Shown piece by piece: positions 34,279 to 43,327 of a stretch of 56,930 bases of DNA. The notes under the pieces were generated by a model that was given only the letters and a program-made list of their open reading frames with translations, had not been told where the DNA came from and did no database searches. How positions within the stretch are numbered: position 1 is the first letter of the stretch; each line of letters starts with the position of its first letter. The position numbers were made by a program, and so were the translations under genes. This DNA is from Bacillota bacterium (GTDB lineage: Bacteria; Bacillota; Clostridia; Lachnospirales; Cellulosilyticaceae), in assembly GCA_023410675.1 (NCBI GenBank), contig JAEYPM010000032.1:1-56930 (forward strand). The letters are read 5' to 3'.

Positions 34279-34721
34279 TCACCTCAAAAGATTTGGACTT
34301 ATATTTCAATTATATAAACAAATAACAAGCAATTCAATAGATGAAAAATATATGTATAGGGTCATATATGCATTTTTATTAATTTGAAAATAATGACAGT
34401 ATTAGAAGAAAAATAAAGAAAAAATAAGCTTATTTACATGTGTATTACATAATTATAAAGTTATCCTAGGACTAATAAACAAGTTATACACAGAAAAGAA
34501 AGCAGTTTTTACTGTATTCTCACGTTATGCACAAAGTTATACACATTATCCACAAGTTTAACATAAAGAGAAGTAAATAATTGTTAATAGATATGTTAAC
34601 AAAAATGGAAAATATATGACAAAAATATGGTAAATCTTTGTGGTTATAGGAAGAACTAATAAGATAGAAAAAGCAATTAATTTTTAAAATTATAATCTTT
34701 TAAAAAGAAATAAGAATTAAA
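34279..34721. other. Intergenic region with DnaA-box cluster
   Basis: The gap 34279-34827 contains no gene. Its left part is AT-rich; 34484-34554 holds four DnaA boxes; about 34560-34720 is very AT-rich (TTGTTAATAGATATGTTAAC and similar); and 34722-34750 is a consensus promoter for the downstream transporter operon. Confidence 0.7.
34484..34554 (+). promoter_or_regulatory. Cluster of four DnaA boxes
   Basis: Four perfect TTATNCACA boxes in the same orientation: TTATACACA at 34484-34492, TTATGCACA at 34525-34533, TTATACACA at 34537-34545 and TTATCCACA at 34546-34554. The last two are directly adjacent. dnaA, dnaN and rpmH are not nearby, so this is more likely a DnaA-titrating or regulatory cluster than the chromosome origin. 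DnaA could also regulate the downstream operon. Confidence 0.75.
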
Positions 34722-34750
34722 TTGACTAGATATGCGACTTATTGTATAAT
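34722..34750 (+). promoter_or_regulatory. Consensus sigma-A promoter of the amino acid ABC operon
   Basis: TTGACT (34722-34727) and TATAAT (34745-34750) are separated by 17 bases. The start codon of the binding-protein gene is about 70 bases downstream. Confidence 0.85.
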
Positions 34751-34827
34751 TATTCACATGAGTTATTTCGACAAATAACACCAAAAAATGACGCCTAAAT
34801 CATGAGGCAGTAAAAGGAGAGATGAAC

Positions 34828-35580
34828 ATGAAAAAGAATATAATTAAAATGTTAAATTTAGTTGTAGCAACGGCTCTAGTTTTAGGAACTTTCGTGGGAT
34901 GTGCATCTAAAAAGGATGCAGGTATTGTCATGGGAACTAATGCAGAGTTTGAGCCTTTTGAATACCGAGAAGGTGACGAAATTGTTGGATTTGATGTAGA
35001 AATTGCAAAATTATTTGCACAGAAAAAGGGTACTGAACTAAGGATTGAAGATATGGCTTTTGATACACTGACTTTAGCTGTTGAATCAGGAAAAATAGAT
35101 TTTATTGCAGCAGGCATGAGCGTGACTGAAGAGAGAAAGACTCAAGTAGACTTTTCTGATCCATATTTTACTTCAAAGCAAATGATCGTCATTAATAGTG
35201 ACAATACAGAAATATCATCTAATGAAGATTTAGTGGGTAAAAAAATAGGTGTTCAACTGGGCACAACAGGAGATATTTATGCAAGTGGCATCGAGAATGC
35301 TGAAATTGTTGCGTATGACAAAGGAACTATGGCTATTTTAGACCTTAAAAATAAGAAAGTTGATGCAGTTATTATTGATGCAGAACCAGCGAAACGCTTT
35401 GTAGTAGGGCAAAGTGACATAAAAGTGCTTGATACACCTTTTGTTGAAGAAGAATATGCCATTGCTGTTAAAAAAGGAAATGCTGAGCTCCTTAAAGACA
35501 TTAATGCATTTTTAAAAGAGATTAAAGAAAATGGAGAATATGACGAAATTTATAGTAAGTTCTTCTCAGAAACAAACTAA
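34828..35580 (+). CDS. Polar amino acid ABC transporter substrate-binding lipoprotein
   Basis: A 250-residue family 3 solute-binding protein with a lipoprotein signal ending FVGC. Seen are GTNAEFEPFEYREGDEIVGF (N-lobe), FDVEIAKLFAQ, DFIAAGMSVTEERKTQVDFS and the hinge region KKIGVQLGTTGD. The residues are typical of glutamine/arginine/polar amino acid binding proteins, but specificity cannot be told. ATG 34828 has AAGGAG 8 bases upstream; ATG 34822 is too close to it. It begins a three-gene ABC importer operon. Confidence 0.9.
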   Translation: MKKNIIKMLNLVVATALVLGTFVGCASKKDAGIVMGTNAEFEPFEYREGDEIVGFDVEIAKLFAQKKGTELRIEDMAFDTLTLAVESGKIDFIAAGMSVTEERKTQVDFSDPYFTSKQMIVINSDNTEISSNEDLVGKKIGVQLGTTGDIYASGIENAEIVAYDKGTMAILDLKNKKVDAVIIDAEPAKRFVVGQSDIKVLDTPFVEEEYAIAVKKGNAELLKDINAFLKEIKENGEYDEIYSKFFSETN

Positions 35581-35615
35581 CAACAAAATAATTGCACGAG
35601 AAAGTTGGTATAATA

Positions 35616-36338
35616 ATGTATGACGGGGTATTAGGTAATCTTATAAGCAAACAGACGCTAGATTTTTATCAGATTTTTTTTGATAAGAAATTTTATCTTA
35701 CTGTTCTAGAAGGGATTAAGTGGACACTCTTACTTACTGCAATAGCAGCTATTATTGGTTTAATAATAGGCGTTATAGTAGCTGTAATACAAATATCAGA
35801 GTTTCCAAAAAGGTTTAGGTGGATAGGAAAAGCTTTAAAGTTTATTTGCAAAATCTATATAGATATTATTAGAGGAACGCCTGCTATTTTACAACTGAGC
35901 TTCTTTTGGTTTGTTATTTTCGCCAATGCAAGCACACCAAAACTGATTGTTGCTGGTATTTCATTTGGCGTTAATAGTGGAGCTTATATGGCAGAACTTA
36001 TTAGAGCTGGAATCCAAGGGATAGAAAAAGGACAGATGGAGGCAGGACGTTCACTTGGACTTAAATACATGCAAACAATGCAATATATTATTTTGCCACA
36101 AGCATTTAAACAAATGTTACCTGCTCTTGTTAGTGAATTTATTGTACTGATCAAGGAAACAGCAGTCATAGGGATGGTTGGAGGAATGGATCTCATGCGT
36201 TCGTTTAGTATTATGCAAAGCAGAACATATAATGCAGTCCAACCTCTTATAATTGTAGGTATTTGTTATCTTGTTTTAACAGGTATATTTACTAAGATAA
36301 TGAGAAGAGTAGAAGCTAAGGTCAATGTAGGTAAATAG
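35616..36338 (+). CDS. Polar amino acid ABC transporter permease
   Basis: A 240-residue permease of the His/Glu/Gln/Arg/opine family, with about five membrane segments and the EAA loop GAYMAELIRAGIQGIEKGQM, EAGRSLGL. It presumably acts as a homodimer, because only one permease gene is present. The start is uncertain: ATG 35616 has only a weak AGAAAG site; TTG 35592 has none. Thirty-five bases separate it from the binding-protein gene. Confidence 0.9.
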   Translation: MYDGVLGNLISKQTLDFYQIFFDKKFYLTVLEGIKWTLLLTAIAAIIGLIIGVIVAVIQISEFPKRFRWIGKALKFICKIYIDIIRGTPAILQLSFFWFVIFANASTPKLIVAGISFGVNSGAYMAELIRAGIQGIEKGQMEAGRSLGLKYMQTMQYIILPQAFKQMLPALVSEFIVLIKETAVIGMVGGMDLMRSFSIMQSRTYNAVQPLIIVGICYLVLTGIFTKIMRRVEAKVNVGK

Positions 36339-36352
36339 GAAGGAATGACAAT

Positions 36353-37078
36353 ATGATACAAATAGATAATATCCACAAAAACTTTGGAAAGTTAAAAGTA
36401 TTAAATGGAATAACTGACTATGTTAAAAAGGGAGAAGTAGTTGTTATCATAGGTCCTTCAGGTTCAGGGAAGTCCACATATTTAAGATGCATTAATCTAA
36501 TGGAAGAGATTAACTCGGGCAGTGTTGTTATAGATGGAGAAGATATTACTGAGAAAAAAACAGATATCAACAAAATTAGGCAAAAAGTAGGGATGGTATT
36601 TCAGCATTTTAACTTATTCCCCAATATGACCGTTCTTGAAAATATTATTTTAGCACCAATGAAAGTAAAGAAGCTAAGTATGGAAGAGGCAAAAACTATC
36701 GCTTATAATTTACTAGATAAGGTGGGACTAAGAGATAAGGCCCTAGAATATCCCAATCGCTTATCAGGAGGACAAAAGCAGAGGATTGCCATTGCAAGGG
36801 CACTGGCTATGAATCCAGAGGTCATGCTTTTTGATGAGCCAACATCAGCACTTGATCCTGAAATGGTTAAAGAAGTATTAGAGGTTATAAAGGCATTGGC
36901 ACAAGAAGGAATGACTATGGTAATTGTAACCCATGAGATGGGTTTTGCAAAAGAAGTAGGTACGAGACTTTTGTTTATGGATGAAGGGAAAATAATTGAA
37001 GAGGGACCACCTATAGAAGTATTTGAAAATCCGAAGCAGCCACGTACAAAAATATTTTTAAGTAAGGTTCTTTCATAA
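36353..37078 (+). CDS. glnQ: Polar amino acid ABC transporter ATP-binding protein
   Basis: A 241-residue ATPase of the GlnQ/HisP family with Walker A GPSGSGKST (about 35-43), Q-loop VFQHFNLFPNMTVLEN, signature RLSGGQKQR and Walker B VMLFDEPTSALDPEMV. It completes the importer with the two genes upstream (14-base gap, AGGAATG site). Confidence 0.93.
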   Translation: MIQIDNIHKNFGKLKVLNGITDYVKKGEVVVIIGPSGSGKSTYLRCINLMEEINSGSVVIDGEDITEKKTDINKIRQKVGMVFQHFNLFPNMTVLENIILAPMKVKKLSMEEAKTIAYNLLDKVGLRDKALEYPNRLSGGQKQRIAIARALAMNPEVMLFDEPTSALDPEMVKEVLEVIKALAQEGMTMVIVTHEMGFAKEVGTRLLFMDEGKIIEEGPPIEVFENPKQPRTKIFLSKVLS

Positions 37079-37140
37079 ACAGTACATAGAGAAAGAACGT
37101 AAATATTTAACCTATATCAATTTAAGCTTAGGGGATAGTA

Positions 37141-37644
37141 ATGATGAGATTTAACGCAAATAAAATAACAAAGATAGCAGTAGTTGCTGCACTATATGCA
37201 GTATTAACATTAATTTTGGCTCCTTTTAGTTATGGACCTATACAGTTTAGAGTATCTGAAGTTATGGTTCTTCTTGCATTTTTTGATCCTATGTATATTG
37301 TTGGATTGACTATAGGATGTTTTATCGCTAACATTTTAGGACCAAATGGTATTATGGATGTTGTTTTTGGGACCTTAGCTACCTTTGTTAGTGTAAGTGC
37401 AATTGCCCTTACAAGAAAAATGGCTAAAAAGGATAATAATTTAATGGTCCTTTTAAGTATTGCATCCATATGGCCAACCCTCTTTAACGGTCTTATTATT
37501 GGATGGATGCTTTATTATTTATACAAATTGCCACTATTACTTACAATAGGGCAAGTGGCATTAGGTGAAGCTGTTGTAGTCAGTATAGTTGGTATTCCTA
37601 TTTTTGCTTTCCTTATCCATAAATATAAGCATTTTTTTGTTTAG
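37141..37644 (+). CDS. queT: QueT-family queuosine precursor transporter
   Basis: A 167-residue protein with about five membrane segments, matching QueT (ECF S component for queuosine precursors): AALYAVLTLILAPFSYGPIQ and FRVSEVMVLLAFFDP are typical. It would work with a general ECF energising module encoded elsewhere. I looked for a preQ1 riboswitch in the 62 bases upstream and did not find one. An AGGGGAT site precedes tandem ATG codons at 37141 and 37144. Confidence 0.9.
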   Translation: MMRFNANKITKIAVVAALYAVLTLILAPFSYGPIQFRVSEVMVLLAFFDPMYIVGLTIGCFIANILGPNGIMDVVFGTLATFVSVSAIALTRKMAKKDNNLMVLLSIASIWPTLFNGLIIGWMLYYLYKLPLLLTIGQVALGEAVVVSIVGIPIFAFLIHKYKHFFV

Positions 37645-37799
37645 ATGAATTTATTTTATTTTTTGTAACAACATAAGAGGAAATAGAAAATAAAAATAGA
37701 ATATATATATTATAATCAGTTTTTGTTTTAGGTCAAACAAGACTGATTGAGAGTTAAACGTATAAAGTTATTGCGTTTGATGGAGAGGAGAGAATAGTC

Positions 37800-38333
37800 A
37801 TGAAATATAAGATAACAGGAAGAAATATAGAAGTTACTGAAGCTTTGGAAGATGCAATAGTAAATAAAATTAAAAAATTAGATAAGTATTTTGGAGATAA
37901 TATTGAGGTGTATGCATCACTGTCCGTGATTAAGCAAGACCATATATTAGAAATAACAATTCCATTTAATGGTACTATCCTAAGGGCAGAAGTAAACGGA
38001 AAAGACATGTATAGCAATATTGATGATGCAGTAGCAATTATTGAAAAGCAAGTAAATAAATTTAAAAATAGATTAAGAAGTAAGAGACATAGTGGTCCTC
38101 AATTATTTAATCAAACATTTATTGAACAGGCCAGTGAGAAAGACGATTTTGAACTAAAAATTGATAGAAAGAAAAAATTTGCCATTAAACCTATGGATGC
38201 AGAAGAAGCAGTAATGCAAATGGAGCTTTTAGGACACAGCTTTTACGTATATTTAAATTCAGATACAGAAGAAGTGAATGTAGTCTATAGACGTAAAAAT
38301 GGTACTTACGGGCTTATAGAACCAACCTTATAA
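37800..38333 (+). CDS. hpf: Ribosome hibernation promoting factor, long form
   Basis: A 177-residue long Hpf. The N-terminal domain (about 1-100; KYKITGRNIEVTEALEDAIV, KKLDKYF) binds the 30S decoding region, and the C-terminal domain (about 120-177; KKKFAIKPMDAEEAVMQMEL, then YGLIEP) dimerises ribosomes into 100S particles in stationary phase. GGAGAGGAG lies before the ATG. Its position directly upstream of secA is the usual Firmicute order. A terminator follows. Confidence 0.93.
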   Translation: MKYKITGRNIEVTEALEDAIVNKIKKLDKYFGDNIEVYASLSVIKQDHILEITIPFNGTILRAEVNGKDMYSNIDDAVAIIEKQVNKFKNRLRSKRHSGPQLFNQTFIEQASEKDDFELKIDRKKKFAIKPMDAEEAVMQMELLGHSFYVYLNSDTEEVNVVYRRKNGTYGLIEPTL

Positions 38334-38340
38334 CATAAAA

Positions 38341-38384
38341 ATCTGCTGTTTTTATACTTGGTGGTATTAAAACAGCAGATTTTT
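38341..38384 (+). terminator. Intrinsic terminator after hpf
   Basis: ATCTGCTGTT (38341-38350) pairs with AACAGCAGAT (38371-38380), extended by A/T pairs on each side, followed by four T residues. Confidence 0.85.
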
Positions 38385-38547
38385 GTAGTGCAAATCTTTT
38401 GATATTTTTTAAAAAAATATTGTATCTCTGCTTAATTTAAGATAGTATGCATAGTAGAGGTCTTTGCCTATAATTGGATTATTTGTATAGTTGTAATAGA
38501 ATATATTATTTGCTATACTAAAACTTGGTATTTCCTTTGATTTTGAT

Positions 38548-38620
38548 AATTCACACTTTAGACAATGTGGATTCAATGAATTCACACTTTAGACAATGTG
38601 GATTCATGGGGAGAAACAGC
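38548..38620. repeat. Two tandem 28-bp inverted-repeat units plus an element half
   Basis: Two identical 28-base copies (38548-38575 and 38579-38606) are separated by three bases. Each is itself an imperfect hairpin, AATTCACA at the left and TGTGGATT at the right. AGAAACAGC (38612-38620) follows, resembling the AGAAACAAC arm of the elements at 43223 and 54787. The rest of the 38385-38735 gap upstream of secA shows no ORF. Confidence 0.65.
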
Positions 38621-38738
38621 ATACAACAAGCTTAGTGAGGATAGGTATATGTTAGGATTGAATATGCTTTCAACATGAAAAATATACAAATAATCATAGA
38701 AGATTATAGTTTTTAATATTAATAAAGAGGTGAATGTG

Positions 38739-41309
38739 TTGAGTATAATAGAGAAAATATTTGGTACGCACTCTGCGAGGGAACTTAAAAAAGTATATCC
38801 TATAGTGGATAAAATAGAGTCCTATGAAGAAGCAATGAGTAAGCTTACTGATGAAGAATTACAAGCGAAAACACCAGAATTTAAAGCAAGACTTGAAAAA
38901 GGAGAAACTTTAGACGATATTTTACCAGAGGCATATGCTGTTTGTCGGGAAGCTAGTTTACGTGTACTTAATATGAAGCATTTTAGAGTGCAATTAATCG
39001 GTGGTATTATTCTTCATCATGGACGTATTGCAGAAATGAGAACTGGAGAAGGTAAAACACTAGTTGCTACACTTCCAGCATATCTTAATGCTCTTACTGG
39101 AGATGGTGTACATGTTGTTACCGTTAATGATTATCTTGCAAAGCGTGACTCTGAATGGATGGGACAACTCTATACATTTTTAGGATTAACAGTTGGCTGT
39201 ATTTTAAGTAATATGGACAATAAAGATAGAAGAGAAGCTTACAATTGTGATATTACTTATGGTACAAACAATGAGTTTGGTTTTGATTATCTTAGAGATA
39301 ATATGGTACTTTATGCTGAAGAAATGGTTCAAAGAGGACTTGTCTATGCTATTATAGACGAGGTAGACTCTGTACTTATTGATGAAGCAAGAACACCACT
39401 TATTATATCTGGTGCAGGTTCAAAATCTACACATTTATATAAAGCAGCAGATATTTTTGTAAGAAGACTTAAAAAAGGGCGTCTTTTAGGTGAAGAGACA
39501 GCTATGTCTACACTTATGAGAGAAGAGATAGAAGAAGAAGGCGACTTTGTAGTAGATGAAAAACAAAAAACTGTAACACTTACTGCAGATGGTGTAAAGA
39601 AGGCAGAACAGTATTTTGGTATAGAAAACTTAGCTGATCCAGAAAATATGGATATCCAACACCATATTAATATTGCACTTAAAGCACATAATATCATGCA
39701 CTTAGAAAAAGACTATATTGTGAATGAAGCAGGTGAAATTATTATCGTTGATGAATTCACAGGACGTCTTATGGATGGTAGAAGATATTCTGATGGCCTT
39801 CATCAAGCGATTGAGGCAAAAGAGGGTGTAGAGGTACAAAAAGAAAGTCAAACCCTTGCTACGATTACCTTCCAGAATTATTTCAATAAATATAGTAAAA
39901 AATCAGGTATGACAGGTACAGCTCTAACAGAAGAATCAGAGTTTAGAGACATTTATGGTATGGATGTTATTGTTATCCCAACAAATAAGCCTGTTATTCG
40001 TAAGGATCATCCAGATGTAGTATTCAAAACACAAAAAGCAAAATTTGATGCTGTAGTAAAAGATATAAAAGAGTCTTATGATAAAGGACAACCCGTTCTA
40101 GTAGGTACTGTAACGATTGATACTTCAGAGCTTCTTAGTAAGCTCTTAAAAAGGGAAGGCATCAAACATCAAGTACTTAATGCAAAATATCATGCTAAGG
40201 AAGCAGAAATTGTTGCAGAAGCTGGTAAAAAAGGTTCAGTAACTATAGCAACAAATATGGCAGGGCGTGGTACAGATATTAAACTTGAGGATGGTGTACA
40301 AGACCTTGGAGGACTTAAGATCATTGGAACAGAACGCCATGAGTCTAGACGTATAGATAATCAGCTTCGTGGACGTGCAGGAAGACAAGGAGACCCAGGA
40401 GAATCAAGATTCTACTTAGCTTTAGAAGATGATCTAATGAGGCTCTTTATTCCAGAAGCTACACTTAAAATGTTTAACGCTTTAGGCATTCCTGATGATG
40501 AGCCGATTGAACATGTTTCTAAACCTATTCAAAGAGCACAGACAAAGGTAGAGGGCAATAACTTCTCTGTACGTAAACATTTGCTTGAATATGATAAAAT
40601 AATGAATGAACAAAGAGAAATTATCTATGGAGAACGTTTCAAAGTCCTTAATAATGAGAACTTAAGAGATAAAATCGTGCAGATGGCAAAGGATGTTATA
40701 TCAGCAATTGTTGATAATGCAACGAATGGAATTGAATATGCTGAAGAATGGGATATTCCAGGGATGTTAGAACATTTGCGTACCATTGTCCCAATACCAA
40801 AATTGACCTTTGATAAAGAGGAGTTAGAGAAACTTACTGTAGAGGATCTTAAAGAAAGCCTATATGAAAAGGCAGAAAAACTCTATGAAGAAAAAGAAAA
40901 AGAAATTGGTGAACAACTTCGTGAAATTGAAAGGGTCTTACTTCTTAAAGTAATAGATCAAAAGTGGATGGATCATCTCGATACTATGGATCAAATGAAG
41001 CAGGGTATTAACTTAAGAGCCTATGGACAAAGAGATCCATTAGTAGAATACCGTTTCTTAAGCTTTGATATATTTGAAGAAATGATTCAAAATATTCAAG
41101 AAGAGACAGTGAAGGCATTGTATCATGTAAGACTTGTACCAAATAAAGAGATCAAACGTGAAAGAGTGGCTGAGCCAGTTGCAACCAATCATGAAGATAC
41201 AAGTCTTGCTGCAAAACCAATTGTCAAAAAAGAAAAGGTTGGAAGAAACGATGCTTGCCCTTGTGGAAGTGGCAAAAAATACAAATCATGTTGTGGTAAA
41301 AATCAATAA
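38739..41309 (+). CDS. secA: Preprotein translocase ATPase SecA
   Basis: An 856-residue SecA with Walker A MRTGEGKTLVATL (about 100-112), DEVDSVLIDEARTPLIISG, the helicase-type second nucleotide domain (GRGTDIKL, QLRGRAGRQGDPG) and a C-terminal zinc-binding motif CPCGSGKKYKSCCG. It drives Sec-dependent export through SecYEG. Start choice: GTG 38730 overlaps the AAAGAGG site, while GTG 38736 and TTG 38739 are at normal spacing; TTG gives the expected MSIIEKIFG start. A weak non-ATG start suggests tuned translation. Confidence 0.95.
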   Translation: MSIIEKIFGTHSARELKKVYPIVDKIESYEEAMSKLTDEELQAKTPEFKARLEKGETLDDILPEAYAVCREASLRVLNMKHFRVQLIGGIILHHGRIAEMRTGEGKTLVATLPAYLNALTGDGVHVVTVNDYLAKRDSEWMGQLYTFLGLTVGCILSNMDNKDRREAYNCDITYGTNNEFGFDYLRDNMVLYAEEMVQRGLVYAIIDEVDSVLIDEARTPLIISGAGSKSTHLYKAADIFVRRLKKGRLLGEETAMSTLMREEIEEEGDFVVDEKQKTVTLTADGVKKAEQYFGIENLADPENMDIQHHINIALKAHNIMHLEKDYIVNEAGEIIIVDEFTGRLMDGRRYSDGLHQAIEAKEGVEVQKESQTLATITFQNYFNKYSKKSGMTGTALTEESEFRDIYGMDVIVIPTNKPVIRKDHPDVVFKTQKAKFDAVVKDIKESYDKGQPVLVGTVTIDTSELLSKLLKREGIKHQVLNAKYHAKEAEIVAEAGKKGSVTIATNMAGRGTDIKLEDGVQDLGGLKIIGTERHESRRIDNQLRGRAGRQGDPGESRFYLALEDDLMRLFIPEATLKMFNALGIPDDEPIEHVSKPIQRAQTKVEGNNFSVRKHLLEYDKIMNEQREIIYGERFKVLNNENLRDKIVQMAKDVISAIVDNATNGIEYAEEWDIPGMLEHLRTIVPIPKLTFDKEELEKLTVEDLKESLYEKAEKLYEEKEKEIGEQLREIERVLLLKVIDQKWMDHLDTMDQMKQGINLRAYGQRDPLVEYRFLSFDIFEEMIQNIQEETVKALYHVRLVPNKEIKRERVAEPVATNHEDTSLAAKPIVKKEKVGRNDACPCGSGKKYKSCCGKNQ

Positions 41310-41527
41310 GATTGTGTGAAAATAATAGGGACAACAAACAGAAATGAAAGATCAACAATAAGAATAAGAAATTGGAAGAAGAGGCGGACAAGTAGGTTCG
41401 TCTCTTATAAATTAAGGATTTATCAATAAGGTAAAAAAATATCCTAAAAATATCTAAAAAACATACAAAAAATAGTTGAACATAAGGTGCCTTAGGCTAT
41501 ATGATGATAAGAGAAGGAGTGATTTTT

Positions 41528-42638
41528 GTGTTAGAATTAGATCAACTACAAGTAGCATTAAACCCGTATAAACAAAAACTCGTTGAAATGGGGAACTCTC
41601 TTTGACATAGAAGGAGCTAAAAGAGAAATAGAACGTCTAGAACATATTTCTATGGAAAGTAATTTTTGGAGTGACTTAGATAATGCTCAAAAAATATTGC
41701 AAAGCATAAAGAGTTATCAAGAAATTGTCGATAAATATAGTAAGTTGCGTAATAGCTATGAAGATGTATGTACACTAATTGAAATGGCACAAGAGGCAGA
41801 TGATGTAGATACAGCACAGGAAGCAAAAAATGATGCTGATTTATTTATAAACAGTTATGAAGAAATGCTTCTTAATACATTATTAGATGGAGAATATGAT
41901 AAAAATGATGCTATACTTGAGTTGCATGCTGGAGCAGGAGGTACAGAAGCTTGTGATTGGGTATCTATGTTACTGAGAATGTATACAAGGTGGGCAGAAA
42001 AAAGAGGCTTCAAAATAAGTGTTGTTGATTATTTAGAAGGTGAAGAAGCTGGTGTAAAATCAGTTACGTTAGAAATCAGTGGAACCAATGCATATGGCTA
42101 TCTAAAGTCAGAAAAAGGTATTCACAGGCTTGTTAGAATATCACCTTTTGATTCTTCAGGTAGAAGACATACTTCATTTGCCTCATGCTATGTTTTACCT
42201 CAGATTTCAGATACCGTTCAAATTGAGATAAAACAAGAGGATTTAAGAATAGATACGTATAGATCTACAGGAGCAGGAGGGCAGCATATTAACACAACAG
42301 ATTCAGCTGTACGTATAACACACTTGCCTACAGGAATTGTCGTACAATGCCAAAATGAGCGTTCTCAAATTCAAAATAGAGAAAGAGCTATGCAGATGCT
42401 AAGAGCAAAACTCTATGAAAAAGAACAGCAAGAACGTATGGAAACTATAGAAGGCATTGGTGGAGAGAAAAAGGATATTGCATGGGGGAGTCAAATACGC
42501 TCTTATGTATTTCATCCCTATAATTTAGTAAAGGATCATAGAACAAACGAAGAAAGTGGCAACACAGGATCTGTTATGGATGGTGATATAGACAGGTTTA
42601 TAAATGCTTATTTAAGCTGGATACATCAACGAGATTAA
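41528..42638 (+). CDS. prfB: Peptide chain release factor 2, programmed +1 frameshift
   Basis: RF2, 369 residues after frameshifting. Translation starts at GTG 41528 (GAAGGAGTG upstream), runs 25 codons to CTT at 41600-41602 and meets an in-frame TGA at 41603-41605; a +1 slip on CTTTGAC continues at GAC 41604. This is the standard RF2 autoregulation. The motifs SPFDSSGRRH (stop-codon recognition SPF) and STGAGGQHIN (GGQ) are intact. The stimulating GGGG (41590-41593) lies six bases before CTT rather than the usual three. It is the first gene after secA, as in B. subtilis. Confidence 0.95.
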
Positions 42639-42662
42639 CAACAAATATAGGGGGGATCATTT

Positions 42663-43118
42663 ATGGCAAAAAGTCAAATCGTAGTCTTTAATTTAGCAGG
42701 TCAAGAGTATAGTATGGATATTATGAAAGTGCTTGAAATATCTCCGTATCAAGCAGTAAGCTCAGTACCAGAAGTGCCTTCATATATTGAAGGGATTATT
42801 AATCTAAGAGGGACTATATACCCCATATTTAATTTAAGGAAAAGACTTCATATGCCAGAGGCTGAAGTTGATGAAAAGACAAAAATAATAATAATGAATT
42901 TGGATAAAATTAATGTAGGTTTTATAGTAGATAGTGTTCAAGAAATCATGACAATTGAAGAAGAAGAGATAGATCCTACACCAGAAATGCTTAGACGCTA
43001 TGAAAGCAGATATATAAAGGGAATTACTAAAAAAGATGAGAAAATAATAATAATTTTAGATGTTGACCTATTGCTTTCGGAAGATGATCAAAGTATTTTA
43101 GATAATATTGTTAACTAG
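42663..43118 (+). CDS. cheW: CheW-like chemotaxis coupling protein
   Basis: A 151-residue single-domain CheW, typical length, with FNLAGQEYSMDIMKVLEI, GIINLRGTIYPIFNLRKRL (the conserved NLRG) and VGFIVDSVQEIMTI. It couples receptors to CheA, yet no chemoreceptor or CheA gene lies nearby. A GGGGGG site precedes the ATG, and a perfect terminator hairpin follows directly, so it is monocistronic or the tail of the prfB transcript (24-base gap). Confidence 0.9.
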   Translation: MAKSQIVVFNLAGQEYSMDIMKVLEISPYQAVSSVPEVPSYIEGIINLRGTIYPIFNLRKRLHMPEAEVDEKTKIIIMNLDKINVGFIVDSVQEIMTIEEEEIDPTPEMLRRYESRYIKGITKKDEKIIIILDVDLLLSEDDQSILDNIVN

Positions 43119-43145
43119 AAAAGAGGTGAACTTCACCTCTTTTTC
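43119..43145 (+). terminator. Intrinsic terminator after cheW
   Basis: Twelve complementary bases on each side of one central base (43119-43130 with 43132-43143), ending in a T run. Confidence 0.88.
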
Positions 43146-43206
43146 ATGAGCATGGATTTATAATAACATAGCTCTAGAACGCATATTTTGGTCTTATAGA
43201 TGTATC

Positions 43207-43284
43207 TATAGATCCACTTAGGAGAAACAACATTTAGGTTATGATTCAGTACAATATTAGTGATGTTTCTCTATAGAATGCACA
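43207..43284. repeat. Dispersed element: arms AGAAACAAC/GATGTTTCT, 30-bp core
   Basis: AGAAACAAC (43223-43231) and GATGTTTCT (43262-43270) are inverted arms separated by exactly 30 bases. The flanks TATAGATCCACTTA and CTATAGAATGCACA are also inversely related. The reverse complement matches the element at 54787-54885 (TGTTTCT-CTAAGTG-AT-TATAG region). It lies upstream of rdgB. Confidence 0.6.
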
Positions 43285-43327
43285 TATTAATTTGAATAAA
43301 CGTGATATAAAATGAGACGGAGTGCTA

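Noticed and set aside
34484..34720. Chromosome origin of replication
   Set aside because: No dnaA, dnaN, recF or rpmH genes are nearby; a DnaA-box cluster outside the origin is the safer reading.
37079..37140. preQ1 riboswitch upstream of queT
   Set aside because: The 62-base leader lacks the preQ1-I hairpin and A-rich tail, and I found no preQ1-II pattern.
38548..38606. Possible CRISPR array
   Set aside because: Only two repeat units with a 3-base spacer, and no cas genes in the window.
41583..41605. prfB as a frameshifted, broken gene
   Set aside because: The in-frame TGA in CTTTGAC is the conserved programmed +1 frameshift site of RF2, and the rest of the protein is intact.
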